Source of the DNA: Streptomyces sp. NBC_00224
GTDB taxonomy: Bacteria; Actinomycetota; Actinomycetes; Streptomycetales; Streptomycetaceae
Assembly: GCF_041435195.1 (NCBI RefSeq)
Contig: NZ_CP108106.1
Location: 3,933,501-3,997,500 of the forward strand
Length of the DNA: 64,000 bases
Direction of reading: 5' to 3'
Below, in pieces: positions 8,442-17,178 of this stretch. A program made the position numbers and the translations under genes. Positions within the stretch are counted from its first letter, which is position 1, and every line of letters begins with the position of its first letter. The notes beneath the pieces are model-generated. The model was not told the DNA's origin, ran no database searches, and saw nothing but the letters and a program-made list of their open reading frames with translations.

Positions 8442-10664
8442 TTGCCCCGTTTCACCGTCGTCGTCCCCGTCCACGAGGCCCGCGGGCTCCTCCGCGAGTG
8501 CATGGAATCCGTACTGCGGCAGCGACTCGCCGACATCGAGGTCATTGGCGTCGACGACGGGTCGGTGGACGGGTCCGGGCGGCTGCTCGACGAGCTCGCC
8601 GCCGCCGACCCGCGCGTACGGGCGGTCCACCTGGCCGCGCCCGTGAGCGCGGGCGAGCGGCGCGACGCCGGGGCCGGGCAGGCCCGCGGGGAGTATCTGC
8701 TCTTCCTGGAGCCGGGGCTGGTCCAGCTGCCGGGGGCGCTCGACGCGATCGACGGGCGCCTGAAGGCGGCCGGGGACCCGGACGTGCTGCTCTTCGGGCA
8801 TCTGCGCACCCCGTTCCTCGGTACGGCCGAGCCGACCCGCTCCCTCGACGTGCTGCGCGCGGCCGGGGACGCGGTGACCACCGCCGCCGGGCGGCCGGGT
8901 CTGCTCGGGGTGGCCCCGGTGAGCTGGAACCGGGCGGTGCGGCGGGAGTTCTGGCGCGACGGGGGCCTGCGGTTCGGCTCCGGCGAGCGGGCCGAGGCGA
9001 TGTGGGCGCTCGGCTCGCTCATCGCGGCCGGATCGGTGGCGGCCCTCGCCACTCCGTGCGTGGACCACCGCCAGCAGCGCCCGCTCCCAGGGGCGCACCA
9101 GGACCGCCGCGAGGTCGTCGCCGCGTACGACGCGCTGCTCGCGGACGTCGCCGCCCGGCCCGGGGCGGAGGACCTGCGCGGGCCGCTGTACGCGCTGGCC
9201 GTACGGGAGTTGCTGAAGACCTACGCGGGCGCGCGCGGGCAGCGGCGGGCGTACGTCCGGGCGGTGGCCGCGTTCAGCCGGACCCACCGCCCCGTCGGCC
9301 ACCGGGCGGGCGGCGGGCGGTCCGGGGTGCGCGGTCGGCTGCTCACCGAGGGCCGGTCCCTGACGCTGGCCGCGCTCGACCGGGCCCTGGCGGCCCGCCG
9401 CAGACTGCGCTCGCGCGTCCGCGCCCTGCGCAAGTCCGGTCTCCGCACGCTGTTCCGGCACTACTACCGCCTCCAGCGGCTCCTCCCGCTCGACCCCCGG
9501 CTCGCGGTGTACGCCTCGTACTGGAACCGGGGTGTGAGCTGCAACCCGGCGGCCGTCCACCGCAAGGCCGCCGAACTCGCCCCGCACATCAAGGGCGTGT
9601 GGGTGGTGGCCAGGGCGGAGGCGGCGGACGGGCACGCCTTCGTGCTGCCGGACACCCTGGCGTACTGGCGGCTGATGGCCCGCGCCCGCTACTTCGTCAA
9701 CAACGTCAACTTCCCCGACCACCTGGTCAAGCGCCCGGGCCAGCTCCACCTCCAGACCCACCACGGCACCCCGCTCAAGCGCATGGGCCTGGACCAGCTC
9801 GCGTATCCGGCCGCCGCCAAGGGCTTCAGCTTCCGCCGGTTCCTGGGCCGCGTCGACCGCTGGGACTGGTCGCTTTCCGCCAACCCGCACTCCACCGAGA
9901 CCTGGTCGCGCGCCTACCCGGGCGCGGTGCGGCACCTGGAGTCGGGCTATCCGCGCAACGACGTGTACGCGACGGCGACCGCCGAGTCCGTCGCCGCCGT
10001 CCGCCGCTCGCTCGGCATCGCGCCGGACCGCCGCGCGATCCTGTACGCGCCGACCCACCGCGAGTACGAGCGCGGCTTCTCCGGCGCCGTGGACCTGGTC
10101 CGCGTCGCGGACACGCTGGGGCCCGGCACCCTGCTGCTGGTGCGCGCCCACTACTTCTACGCGTCGGCCGGGCTGCCGGAGCACCCCGGGCTGCTCGACG
10201 TCTCGGCACACCCCCGGGTCGAGGAGCTGTGCCTGGCGGCGGACGCGCTGGTCACCGACTACTCCTCGGTGATGTTCGACTACGCCAACCTGGACCGCCC
10301 GATCGTCGTCCACGCCCCCGACTGGGAGGTGTACCGAACGGTCCGCGGCGTCTGCTTCGACCTCCTCTCGGGACGCCCGGGAGACACCCCGGGCGCGGTC
10401 ACCACCAGCACGGACGAGCTCATCTCCTGTTTGCGGGACGGCGGTTGGGACAGCCGCGCCAACGCCGTGCTGCGGGCCGCCTTCCGGGAGCGGTTCTGTG
10501 CGTACGACGACGGGCGCGCCGCCGAGCGCGTGGTGCGCACGGTGTTCCTGGGCGAACCCGCCGACGTGCTGGGGCCGGTGGAGCCCGTCCGGCGCGCGGT
10601 CCCGCCACTGCCGGGCCGGACCGGCGCCCGCCGGGTCACCGCTGCTGGCCGGCCATCACCGTGA
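8442..10664 (+). CDS. TagF-like glycerophosphotransferase with a degenerate GT2 domain
   Basis: This 740-residue paralogue of the preceding protein has the same two-domain plan. The start is TTG at 8442: it aligns with the MPRF start of the neighbour and follows AAAGAGG (8427-8433) at proper spacing, after the repeat element. The TagF-like half looks functional (QTHHGTPLKRMG, YAPTHREYERG, ALVTDYSSVMFDY). The GT2 half does not: the metal motif FLDGDD of the neighbour is FLEPGL here, and GPARNAG has become GERRDAG, while the early VDDGSVDGSG is kept. I infer a non-catalytic GT2 domain kept for binding or structure. The end overlaps the convergent small membrane gene by 29 bp. Likely role: polymerisation of a polyol-phosphate cell-wall polymer. 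Confidence 0.82.
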   Translation: MPRFTVVVPVHEARGLLRECMESVLRQRLADIEVIGVDDGSVDGSGRLLDELAAADPRVRAVHLAAPVSAGERRDAGAGQARGEYLLFLEPGLVQLPGALDAIDGRLKAAGDPDVLLFGHLRTPFLGTAEPTRSLDVLRAAGDAVTTAAGRPGLLGVAPVSWNRAVRREFWRDGGLRFGSGERAEAMWALGSLIAAGSVAALATPCVDHRQQRPLPGAHQDRREVVAAYDALLADVAARPGAEDLRGPLYALAVRELLKTYAGARGQRRAYVRAVAAFSRTHRPVGHRAGGGRSGVRGRLLTEGRSLTLAALDRALAARRRLRSRVRALRKSGLRTLFRHYYRLQRLLPLDPRLAVYASYWNRGVSCNPAAVHRKAAELAPHIKGVWVVARAEAADGHAFVLPDTLAYWRLMARARYFVNNVNFPDHLVKRPGQLHLQTHHGTPLKRMGLDQLAYPAAAKGFSFRRFLGRVDRWDWSLSANPHSTETWSRAYPGAVRHLESGYPRNDVYATATAESVAAVRRSLGIAPDRRAILYAPTHREYERGFSGAVDLVRVADTLGPGTLLLVRAHYFYASAGLPEHPGLLDVSAHPRVEELCLAADALVTDYSSVMFDYANLDRPIVVHAPDWEVYRTVRGVCFDLLSGRPGDTPGAVTTSTDELISCLRDGGWDSRANAVLRAAFRERFCAYDDGRAAERVVRTVFLGEPADVLGPVEPVRRAVPPLPGRTGARRVTAAGRPSP

Positions 10665-11010
10665 AGAGCCCGACGACCACCAGCAGCGAGCCCGCCCACG
10701 TCCACCCAGACGTCCGCTCATGCAGCACGGTCGAGCTGGCGAGCACGATCAGCAGGTACCCCAGGGCGTTGAAGGGGTACGCGATGGACAGCGGCACCCG
10801 GGCCAGCGTCGACATCCAGGCGACGGCCGAGACGGCGAAGACGACCAGGCCGGCCACGATCCACGGGCTGGTGGCGGCCCGCAGCGCGATCGAGCCGCCG
10901 CCGTGCTCCACGGCGACCGCGGCGGTGCGCATGCCGTGCTTGAGCATGATCTGACCGCCCGCCGAGGAGAACACCGCGAAGAGCAGCAGGGCGAGGCTGG
11001 ACAGGTTCAA
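10636..11010 (-). CDS. Small four-helix EamA/SMR-like membrane transporter
   Basis: This 124-residue protein has four predicted membrane helices and the look of the drug/metabolite transporter superfamily (EmrE/ArnE/ArnF-like halves). It starts LSSLALLLFAVFSSAGGQIMLKHG, where a Gln and Lys sit in helix 1, and later has IAYPFNALGYLLIV, the usual Pro/Gly-rich helix. The TTG start at 11010 is preceded by AGGAGAAGG at good spacing; no closer ATG fits. It lies 22 bp after the GT2/methyltransferase gene on the same strand. ArnE/F-type proteins flip undecaprenyl-phosphate sugars, so a flippase role with its two upstream partners is a reasonable inference; polyamine or drug export is the alternative. 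Confidence 0.7.
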   Translation of the reverse strand: MNLSSLALLLFAVFSSAGGQIMLKHGMRTAAVAVEHGGGSIALRAATSPWIVAGLVVFAVSAVAWMSTLARVPLSIAYPFNALGYLLIVLASSTVLHERTSGWTWAGSLLVVVGLFTVMAGQQR

Positions 11011-11032
11011 CGTCCTTCTCCTGACCGGGACT

Positions 11033-12598
11033 TCACACGCCCACGCGGTCGGCGGGGGTGTACTGACGGTTGAGGATGTCCTGTACATCGACGTGCTCCC
11101 CAGCGATGATCGTCTCCGCCGCGTGCGGCGTGAGCAGGGCGATGTGCTGATAGCCGAAGAGGGTCGGCCGCAGCCGCACGAGCAGCCGGGAAAGACCGCC
11201 GAGCGTCCCCGCCACCGCGCGCCCCACCAGGCCCTGCCCGCCGAGCAGCGCCCAGAAGGGCGCCCCGGTCGAGGTCGTGGCGAGGATGTCGTACCCCGCG
11301 CCCTGGACCGTGCGGCGCAGGCTGGCGCGGGTGAAGAAGCGCAGATGCGTCTCGTCGAGGATGCCGCGCCGGTCGTACCCGAACACCCCGAGGACGACGC
11401 GCAGCCGGGCGTACCAGTGGCTGAAGTTCGGTACGGACAGCAGCACATGGCCGCCCGGGCGCAGGACCCGGGCGATCTCGGCGAGGACGCGCTCGGGCCG
11501 GGAGAGGTGCTCGATGACGTCCCCGGCGACCACGTAGTCGTACCCCCGCCCGATCTCCTCGGGCAGCCCCTCCTCAAGGTCCGCGAGGAAGAACCGCGTA
11601 CACCTCTCGCGCACGCCCGCCACCTCGACGCAGTCGACGCCGGTCACCTCGTGGCCCAGCGCCTCCAGGCGCTCTGCGAACAGGCCTCCGGAGCAGCCGA
11701 GGTCCAGAACGCGGCCCGGCGGGAGGGCGCGCATGCGGTCCAGGATGACGGAGTGGGAGGAGCCGTCGCCCTCCTTGAAGGCGTATCCGTCGGGCTTGGG
11801 AATCCACGGGCAGGTGCCGAACCCCTTGGCCGCGAGCCGGTATTCGAGGACGTCCTTCACCACGTCCTTGGCGTACTTGAGCCCGTTGACGTAACAGATC
11901 TCGTCGCCGTAATAAGTGGGAATGGGGATTTCCCGGATTCGCATTCCCGCGTCGACGAGCTGGACGATGATCTGGGTGTCGAAGTCGAAGGCGTCCGTAT
12001 TGCGGTCGACGGGGAGCCGGCGCAGGGCGGCGACGCTGTAGGCGCGGTAGCCGCAGTGGAATTCGGTGAGCCGGGAGCCGAGCAGCGAGTTCTCCAGGCG
12101 GGTGAGGACGCGGTTCCCCAGCCATTTGTAGAGCGGCATTCCGCCGCGCAGGGCGCCGCCCCGGTCCATCATGCGCGAGCCGAACACGGCGTCGGCCTCG
12201 CCGTTCTCGATGGGCGCGACCATGTCGGGGAGGAGTTCGGGGGCGTACTGCCCGTCGCCGTGCAGCAGGACGACGATGTCGAGCCCGCGCTCGGCCGCCA
12301 GCGCGTACCCGGCCTTCTGGTTTCCGCCGTAGCCGAGGTTCTTGGTGTGCCGCATGACGACGGTACGGGGCATGCCCTCGGCCTGGGACCAGCGGCATCC
12401 GGCGGTGAAGGTGCCGTCGTGGCTGGCGTCGTCGAGGATGAGGATCTCGTCGATACGGGAGCGGAAGTCGGCCGGGATGCGGTCGAGGGTCCTCTCCAGC
12501 GTGGTCTCGGCGTTGTAGGCGACGACGAGGATGCCGATGCGGGGTTTTTGACCTGAGCGGTCGACGGCTTCGGGGGTGCGGGCGGGCGGCGGCTGCAC
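11033..12598 (-). CDS. Polyprenyl-phosphate-type GT2 fused to SAM methyltransferase
   Basis: This 521-residue protein has two domains. Residues about 25-250 are a GT2 domain of the dolichyl/undecaprenyl-phosphate sugar synthase type: ILVVAYNAETTLERTL, ILDDASHDGT, NLGYGGNQKAGY and the catalytic region HGDGQYAPE near 112. Residues about 285-430 are a class I SAM methyltransferase with motif I VLDLGCSGGLFAERL near 300 and VVAGDVIEHL. The GTG at 12598 was chosen because GGAG lies seven bases before it; the frame is open far upstream only because of high GC. It probably makes a lipid-linked sugar, and the methyltransferase may methylate the sugar or an intermediate. It is flanked by a GT-C type gene upstream and a small transporter downstream, on the same strand. 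Confidence 0.8.
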   Translation of the reverse strand: MQPPPARTPEAVDRSGQKPRIGILVVAYNAETTLERTLDRIPADFRSRIDEILILDDASHDGTFTAGCRWSQAEGMPRTVVMRHTKNLGYGGNQKAGYALAAERGLDIVVLLHGDGQYAPELLPDMVAPIENGEADAVFGSRMMDRGGALRGGMPLYKWLGNRVLTRLENSLLGSRLTEFHCGYRAYSVAALRRLPVDRNTDAFDFDTQIIVQLVDAGMRIREIPIPTYYGDEICYVNGLKYAKDVVKDVLEYRLAAKGFGTCPWIPKPDGYAFKEGDGSSHSVILDRMRALPPGRVLDLGCSGGLFAERLEALGHEVTGVDCVEVAGVRERCTRFFLADLEEGLPEEIGRGYDYVVAGDVIEHLSRPERVLAEIARVLRPGGHVLLSVPNFSHWYARLRVVLGVFGYDRRGILDETHLRFFTRASLRRTVQGAGYDILATTSTGAPFWALLGGQGLVGRAVAGTLGGLSRLLVRLRPTLFGYQHIALLTPHAAETIIAGEHVDVQDILNRQYTPADRVGV

Positions 12599-12741
12599 GG
12601 GCGTCTCCAGGGGTGACGTGGGTTGGGGGGCCTCATAAGGGGGCGCGTGTTTGTCTGCGGGCCGGTGGGGGCTGGTCGCGCAGTTCCCCGCGCCCCTTAA
12701 GTGCCGCTGCGCGGCCAGCCCACCACCGGCCCGCAGGCGCA
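12599..12741. repeat. Intergenic gap with dispersed repeat (copy D)
   Basis: TTGTCTGCGGGCC near 12651 plus the core at 12672-12698 (contains GTCGCGCAGTTCCCC) form the fourth recognisable copy of the dispersed element. It separates the GT-C gene from the GT2/methyltransferase gene and could attenuate transcription between them. Confidence 0.75.
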
Positions 12742-13980
12742 TCACCGCACTTCCAGCGGCGCGCTTGGAGCCGGAACCGGAACCGTGGTGGCCGTGTCCG
12801 GGGCGGGGGCAGCCGGGCCCCGCTCGCGCGCCCGGAACACCGCCGCGTACCCCGAAGCGATCCCCACCAGCAGCGCCGTCCAGGCAACCGCGCCCAGGAC
12901 CTGCTGGTCGTAGGTCCAGCGGGTGGGCTTCTGGATCGTGTAGACCCAGGAGGCGAGGACTCCGGCGAGCGCGCTGTACGCGAGGCCCTCCCACAGGCCG
13001 ATCGCGAAGAGCGCCGCGACCGGCCAGGCCAGGTACTGGACCCCGGAGGCGGTGCTGAGCAGCAGCAGCACGCTCAGGCTGATCGCGACGGCCAGCGGCG
13101 CGCGGTCCGGGCGGCGCCAGGCGGGCCAGACGCCCGCCGCCACGCAGACCAGGACCACCACGAAGTGGCCGGGCCCGCGCAGCACGGCGATCGACTCGTT
13201 GGAGAAGCCCAGCCACTCGGCGAACTTGACGATGCCCCACAGCCGGAAGTTGCCGCCCTTGTATTCGAGGACGTTGGCCCGCAGCGCACCCGGCACGGTC
13301 GCCAGCACCGGCCCCCACACCACGAGCAGCACCGCGCCCAGGGCCGCCGAGAAGCGCGCGAACTCCCGCCGCCCGCCCCGCCAGGCCGCCACCGCGAGCA
13401 CGGGCAGCGCCACCACCGGCACGAACTTGACGCTGATGGACAGCGCGGCGACCACTCCGGCGGCCACCGGCGCCCGCCGGTCCGCGAGCAGCCAGGCGGC
13501 GGCGAGCGCCAGGGTGACGGCGACCGAGTCGGTGTTGCCGTGGTAGCCGGACGTCGGAATCAGAACGGGCGAGAGCGTCACCCCGATTCCGCAGGCGACG
13601 GCCGTCCGCAGCGAGCGGCGCCGCCGTACGATCTCGAACACGAGCAGCGCGGCCGCGAAGTCCGCGAGGCAGGCGGGGGTGCGGATCAGCGTGCCGAACT
13701 CGATGCCGAGGCGGGCGATGCGGTCGAGTCCGAGCAGCATCCAGCCCGCCAGCGGGGGATGGTTGTAGACGGGAAGCCTCGGCATCGGATGCGCATAGAT
13801 CCGTACCGGTCCGACCTTCTCGATGTGCTGGGCGAAGGCCCAGAAGAAAAAGACGTCGGCGGGGCCCCGAGTGCGGGCGGCGAACACCATTTTCGCGAGG
13901 AATCCGACGGCGGCCACGGACCCGACAATGAGCCTGCCATGCCGTACGTACCGGCTCATCCCGAATGTCTGCTCGCTCAT
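12742..13980 (-). CDS. GT-C type membrane glycosyltransferase (GT39/GT87-like)
   Basis: This polytopic protein of about 412 residues has some ten membrane segments. It has the layout of lipid-sugar-dependent GT-C enzymes: after helix 1 comes a long outside loop with FFFWAFAQHIEKVGPVRIYA and then VYNHPPLAGWMLLG, resembling the conserved acceptor/donor loop of mannosyl- and arabinosyl-transferases. The ATG at 13980 is preferred; TTG at 14028 in frame would add 16 residues, and neither has a strong ribosome site. The C-terminal tail is Pro/Ala-rich. As first gene of the minus-strand cassette with the GT2/methyltransferase and the small flippase-like protein, it probably transfers a lipid-linked sugar to a surface polymer or protein. 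The specific sugar is unknown. Confidence 0.72.
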   Translation of the reverse strand: MSEQTFGMSRYVRHGRLIVGSVAAVGFLAKMVFAARTRGPADVFFFWAFAQHIEKVGPVRIYAHPMPRLPVYNHPPLAGWMLLGLDRIARLGIEFGTLIRTPACLADFAAALLVFEIVRRRRSLRTAVACGIGVTLSPVLIPTSGYHGNTDSVAVTLALAAAWLLADRRAPVAAGVVAALSISVKFVPVVALPVLAVAAWRGGRREFARFSAALGAVLLVVWGPVLATVPGALRANVLEYKGGNFRLWGIVKFAEWLGFSNESIAVLRGPGHFVVVLVCVAAGVWPAWRRPDRAPLAVAISLSVLLLLSTASGVQYLAWPVAALFAIGLWEGLAYSALAGVLASWVYTIQKPTRWTYDQQVLGAVAWTALLVGIASGYAAVFRARERGPAAPAPDTATTVPVPAPSAPLEVR

Positions 13981-14181
13981 GGCGAGCGAACGTACCAACC
14001 ACCGGCCCGAATTCACCGGAGCGATCAACGCACTTTCACCCCGGGGCCGTTGTTCGCCTGCGGATCCTGGGCAAAAGCACCCGCCCGGAAATCACCCGTA
14101 TGGTTCACCACCAGGCGTAATCCCCGGCTTCAGCTCTCGTTCACTACCTGTCCCTCGCCTCCCAGACTCCGGTGGTCCCCA

Positions 14182-15249
14182 GTGAAAGCACTCGTCCTCT
14201 CCGGCGGCGCCGGCACCCGGCTGCGGCCGATCACCCACACCTCGGCGAAACAGCTGGTGCCGGTGGCCAACAAACCGGTGCTGTTCTACGGGCTGGAGTC
14301 GATCGCGGCCGCCGGGATCACGGACGTCGGCATCATCGTCGGGGACACGGCAGAAGAGATCCGGGCGGCCGTCGGCGACGGCTCGCGGTTCGGCCTCACC
14401 GTCACCTACATCCCGCAGCACACGCCGCTGGGCCTGGCCCACGCGGTGCTGATCGCCCGCGAGTTCCTCGGCGAGGACGACTTCGTGATGTATCTGGGCG
14501 ACAACTTCGTCGTCGGCGGGATCACCGATCTGGTCGACGAGTTCCGGGCCGCCCGCCCGGACGCCCAGATCCTGCTGACCAAGGTGCCCGACCCGCGCTC
14601 CTTCGGCGTCGCGGAGCTGGACACGGACGGGCGGGTCGCGCGCCTGGAGGAGAAGCCGTCGCACCCCAAGAGCGATCTGGCCCTGGTCGGCGTCTACCTC
14701 TTCACCCCGGCCGTGCACGAGGCCGTCCGCGCCATCACCCCCTCGGCGCGCGGCGAGCTGGAGATCACGCACGCCCTCCAGTGGCTGATCGACCGGCGGC
14801 TGAAGGTCAGTTCGACGGTGATCTCCGGCTACTGGAAGGACACCGGCAACGTCGAGGACATGCTGGAGGTCAACCGCTCGGTCCTGGAGCTGCTCACCCC
14901 GGCCCACGAGGGCTCGGTCGACGACGCCACGGAGATCATCGGGCGGGTGCGGATCGGCCGGGGCGCCACCGTGCGCGGCTCGCGGATCGTGGGCCCGGCG
15001 ATCATCGGACCGCGCACGGTCGTGGAGAACTCCTACATCGGCCCGTCCACCTCGATCGCGGAGAACTGCCGGGTGACCGACAGCGAGATCGAGTACTCGA
15101 TCGTGCTGAGCGGCTCGTCGCTGCACGGCGTCGGCCGGATCGAGGCGTCACTGATCGGCCGTGACGTCGAGATCACCCCCGCCCCGCCCACCCCGGCCGC
15201 CCACCGGCTCGTCCTCGGTGACCACAGCAAGGTGCAGATCTCCGCATGA
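14182..15249 (+). CDS. rfbA: Glucose-1-phosphate thymidylyltransferase (long form)
   Basis: This enzyme joins glucose-1-phosphate and dTTP to give dTDP-glucose, the first step of dTDP-L-rhamnose synthesis. Residues 1-230 form the nucleotidyltransferase domain: LSGGAGTRLRPITH at 6-19, AKQLVPVANKP, YLGDNFV, and EEKPSHPKS. At 355 residues it is the long form, ending in a left-handed beta-helix region (GRVRIGRGATVRGSRIVGPAIIG onward), as in antibiotic-cluster enzymes such as StrD. GTG at 14182 is the only start that gives the usual MKALVLSGG beginning. It heads a three-gene run with ATGA and GTGA overlaps. It could also serve other dTDP-sugars. Confidence 0.93.
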   Translation: MKALVLSGGAGTRLRPITHTSAKQLVPVANKPVLFYGLESIAAAGITDVGIIVGDTAEEIRAAVGDGSRFGLTVTYIPQHTPLGLAHAVLIAREFLGEDDFVMYLGDNFVVGGITDLVDEFRAARPDAQILLTKVPDPRSFGVAELDTDGRVARLEEKPSHPKSDLALVGVYLFTPAVHEAVRAITPSARGELEITHALQWLIDRRLKVSSTVISGYWKDTGNVEDMLEVNRSVLELLTPAHEGSVDDATEIIGRVRIGRGATVRGSRIVGPAIIGPRTVVENSYIGPSTSIAENCRVTDSEIEYSIVLSGSSLHGVGRIEASLIGRDVEITPAPPTPAAHRLVLGDHSKVQISA

Positions 15250-16229
15250 CCCACCGCATCCTCGTCACCGGCGGCGCCGGGTTCATCGGCTCGCACTACG
15301 TCCGTACGCTCCTCGGGCCCACGGGCCCCGGCGACGTCGCGGTGACCGTCCTCGACAAGCTCACCTACGCGGGCTGCCCGGCCAGCCTCGACGAGGTGCG
15401 CGCCCACCCCGGATTCGCCTTCGTCCAGGGCGACATCTGCGACACCCGGCTCGTCGACAAGCTGATGGGCGAGAACGACCAGGTGGTGCACTTGGCCGCC
15501 GAGTCGCACGTCGACCGCTCGATCCTGGGCGCCGCCGAGTTCGTCACGACCAATGTGCTCGGCACCCAGACCCTGCTCGACTCGGCGCTGCGCCACCGGC
15601 TCGGCCCGTTCGTCCACATCTCCACGGACGAGGTGTACGGGTCGATCGACTCGGGCTCCTGGCCGGAGGAGCACCCGCTGCGGCCCAGCTCCCCGTACGC
15701 GGCCTCCAAGGCCTCCGCCGACCTGGTGGCGCTCTCCTACCACCACACCCACGGCCTGGACGTGCGGGTGACGCGCTGCTCCAACAACTACGGGCACCAC
15801 CAGTTCCCCGAGAAGCTGATCCCGCTGTTCATCACCCGGCTCCTGGACGGCGGCACGGTGCCGCTGTACGGGGACGGGCTCAACGTCCGCGACTGGCTGC
15901 ACATCGACGACCACGTGCGGGCGATCGAGCTGGTCCGCACCGGCGGGCGTCCCGGCGAGATCTACAACATCGGCGGCGGCACCGAGCTCACCAACAAGGA
16001 GCTGACCGGGCTGCTGCTCACGGCGTGCGGCGCGGACTGGGACAAGGTGGTGTACGTCGAGGACCGCAAGGGCCACGACCGGCGCTACTCGGTCGACTGC
16101 GCCAAGATCCGCGCCGAACTCGGCCACACGCCCCGCAAGGACTTCGCCGAGGGCCTCGCGGAGACCGTCGACTGGTACCGCGAACACCGGGACTGGTGGG
16201 AGCCGCTGCGCCGCAAGGCCGCCCTGTGA
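15246..16229 (+). CDS. rfbB: dTDP-glucose 4,6-dehydratase
   Basis: This 327-residue short-chain dehydrogenase-type enzyme converts dTDP-glucose to dTDP-4-keto-6-deoxyglucose using bound NAD. Seen: the Rossmann motif TGGAGFIGSHYVR at residues 8-20, STDEVYGSI in the middle (Asp/Glu of the dehydration step), and the YAASK Tyr-Lys pair near 155. The end, KIRAELGHTPRKDFAEGL, is typical of the family. Its ATG overlaps the rfbA stop by four bases, indicating coupled translation and one operon. Confidence 0.95.
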   Translation: MTHRILVTGGAGFIGSHYVRTLLGPTGPGDVAVTVLDKLTYAGCPASLDEVRAHPGFAFVQGDICDTRLVDKLMGENDQVVHLAAESHVDRSILGAAEFVTTNVLGTQTLLDSALRHRLGPFVHISTDEVYGSIDSGSWPEEHPLRPSSPYAASKASADLVALSYHHTHGLDVRVTRCSNNYGHHQFPEKLIPLFITRLLDGGTVPLYGDGLNVRDWLHIDDHVRAIELVRTGGRPGEIYNIGGGTELTNKELTGLLLTACGADWDKVVYVEDRKGHDRRYSVDCAKIRAELGHTPRKDFAEGLAETVDWYREHRDWWEPLRRKAAL

Positions 16230-17176
16230 GCGGGAGTTGGCTGGTCACCGGGGCGGGCGGGATGCTCGGCCGGGATGTGGTGGCCCGGCTCGCGGGGCGC
16301 GACGCACACGGGCTCGACCGCTCGGCGCTCGATCTGACGGACGCGGAGGCGGTGGCGGCGACGGTGGCCGGCGCCCGCCCGGACGTCGTCGTCAACTGCG
16401 CCGCCTGGACGGCCGTCGACGACGCCGAGACCCGCGAGGACGAGGCGCTGCGGATCAACTGCGAGGGCGCGTCCCAGCTGGCGCGCGCCTGCGCCCGCGC
16501 CGGGTCGGTGCTGCTGCACGTCTCCACCGACTACGTCTTCGCGGGCGACGCCACCGCCCCGTACCCGGAGAGCGCCCCGCCCGGCCCCCGCACCGCGTAC
16601 GGCCGGACCAAGCTGGCGGGCGAGCGGGTCGTGCGCGCGCTGCTGCCGCGGACCGGCCATGTGGTGCGGACCGCCTGGCTGTACGGGGCGGGCGGCGCCA
16701 ACTTCGTACGGACCATGATCCGCCTGGAGTCGGCGCGCGAGCACCTGGACGTCGTGGACGACCAGCGCGGCCAGCCCACCTGGACCGCCGACCTGGCCGA
16801 CCGCCTCGTCCGGCTCGGCGAGGCGGCGCTCGCCGGGGCCGCGCCCGCCGGGTACTGGCACGGCACCAGCGCGGGACACGGCACCTGGTACGAGCTGGCT
16901 CAGGAGACGTTCCGGCTGCTGGGCGCGGACCCGGCGCGGGTGCGGCCCACGACGAGCGCGGCCTATGTCCGGCCCGCGCCGCGCCCCGCGTACAGCGTCC
17001 TCGGGCACGAGCGCTGGCGCGAGGCGGGCCTGGAGCCGATGAGGGAGTGGCGGGCAGCCCTCGCCGAGGCGCTGCCCGCGCTCGTGGCGGCCGAGCGCCC
17101 CGAAGGGGCGCGGGGCACTGCACGATCAGCCGACGGCGGCCCGCGGCCGAACGACCGCGCACCCAGCGGGGCGTAA
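16226..17176 (+). CDS. rfbD: dTDP-4-dehydrorhamnose reductase
   Basis: This 316-residue reductase carries out the last step of dTDP-L-rhamnose synthesis with NAD(P)H. Seen: TGAGGMLGRDV at residues 7-17, STDYVFAGD, and the YGRTK catalytic pair near 125. The GTG start overlaps the rfbB stop (GTGA at 16226-16229). The last 25 or so residues (after ALVAAERPEGARG) are unlike the family: their DNA, about 17101-17160, is a decayed copy of the dispersed intergenic repeat, so the normal end has probably been replaced by read-through into it. It ends two bases before the stop of the convergent rfbC. Confidence 0.92.
   Translation: MSGSWLVTGAGGMLGRDVVARLAGRDAHGLDRSALDLTDAEAVAATVAGARPDVVVNCAAWTAVDDAETREDEALRINCEGASQLARACARAGSVLLHVSTDYVFAGDATAPYPESAPPGPRTAYGRTKLAGERVVRALLPRTGHVVRTAWLYGAGGANFVRTMIRLESAREHLDVVDDQRGQPTWTADLADRLVRLGEAALAGAAPAGYWHGTSAGHGTWYELAQETFRLLGADPARVRPTTSAAYVRPAPRPAYSVLGHERWREAGLEPMREWRAALAEALPALVAAERPEGARGTARSADGGPRPNDRAPSGA
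17101..17160. repeat. Decayed dispersed-repeat copy inside the end of rfbD
   Basis: GGGGCGCGGGGCACTGCACG near 17106-17125 followed by ATCAGCC and GGCCCGCGGCCGAACGA matches the minus-strand form of the dispersed element (GGGGCGCGGGGAACTGCGCG, then GACCAGCC and GGCCCGCAGACGAA) with several changes. It is translated as the tail of rfbD. Confidence 0.6.
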
Positions 17177-17178
17177 CG

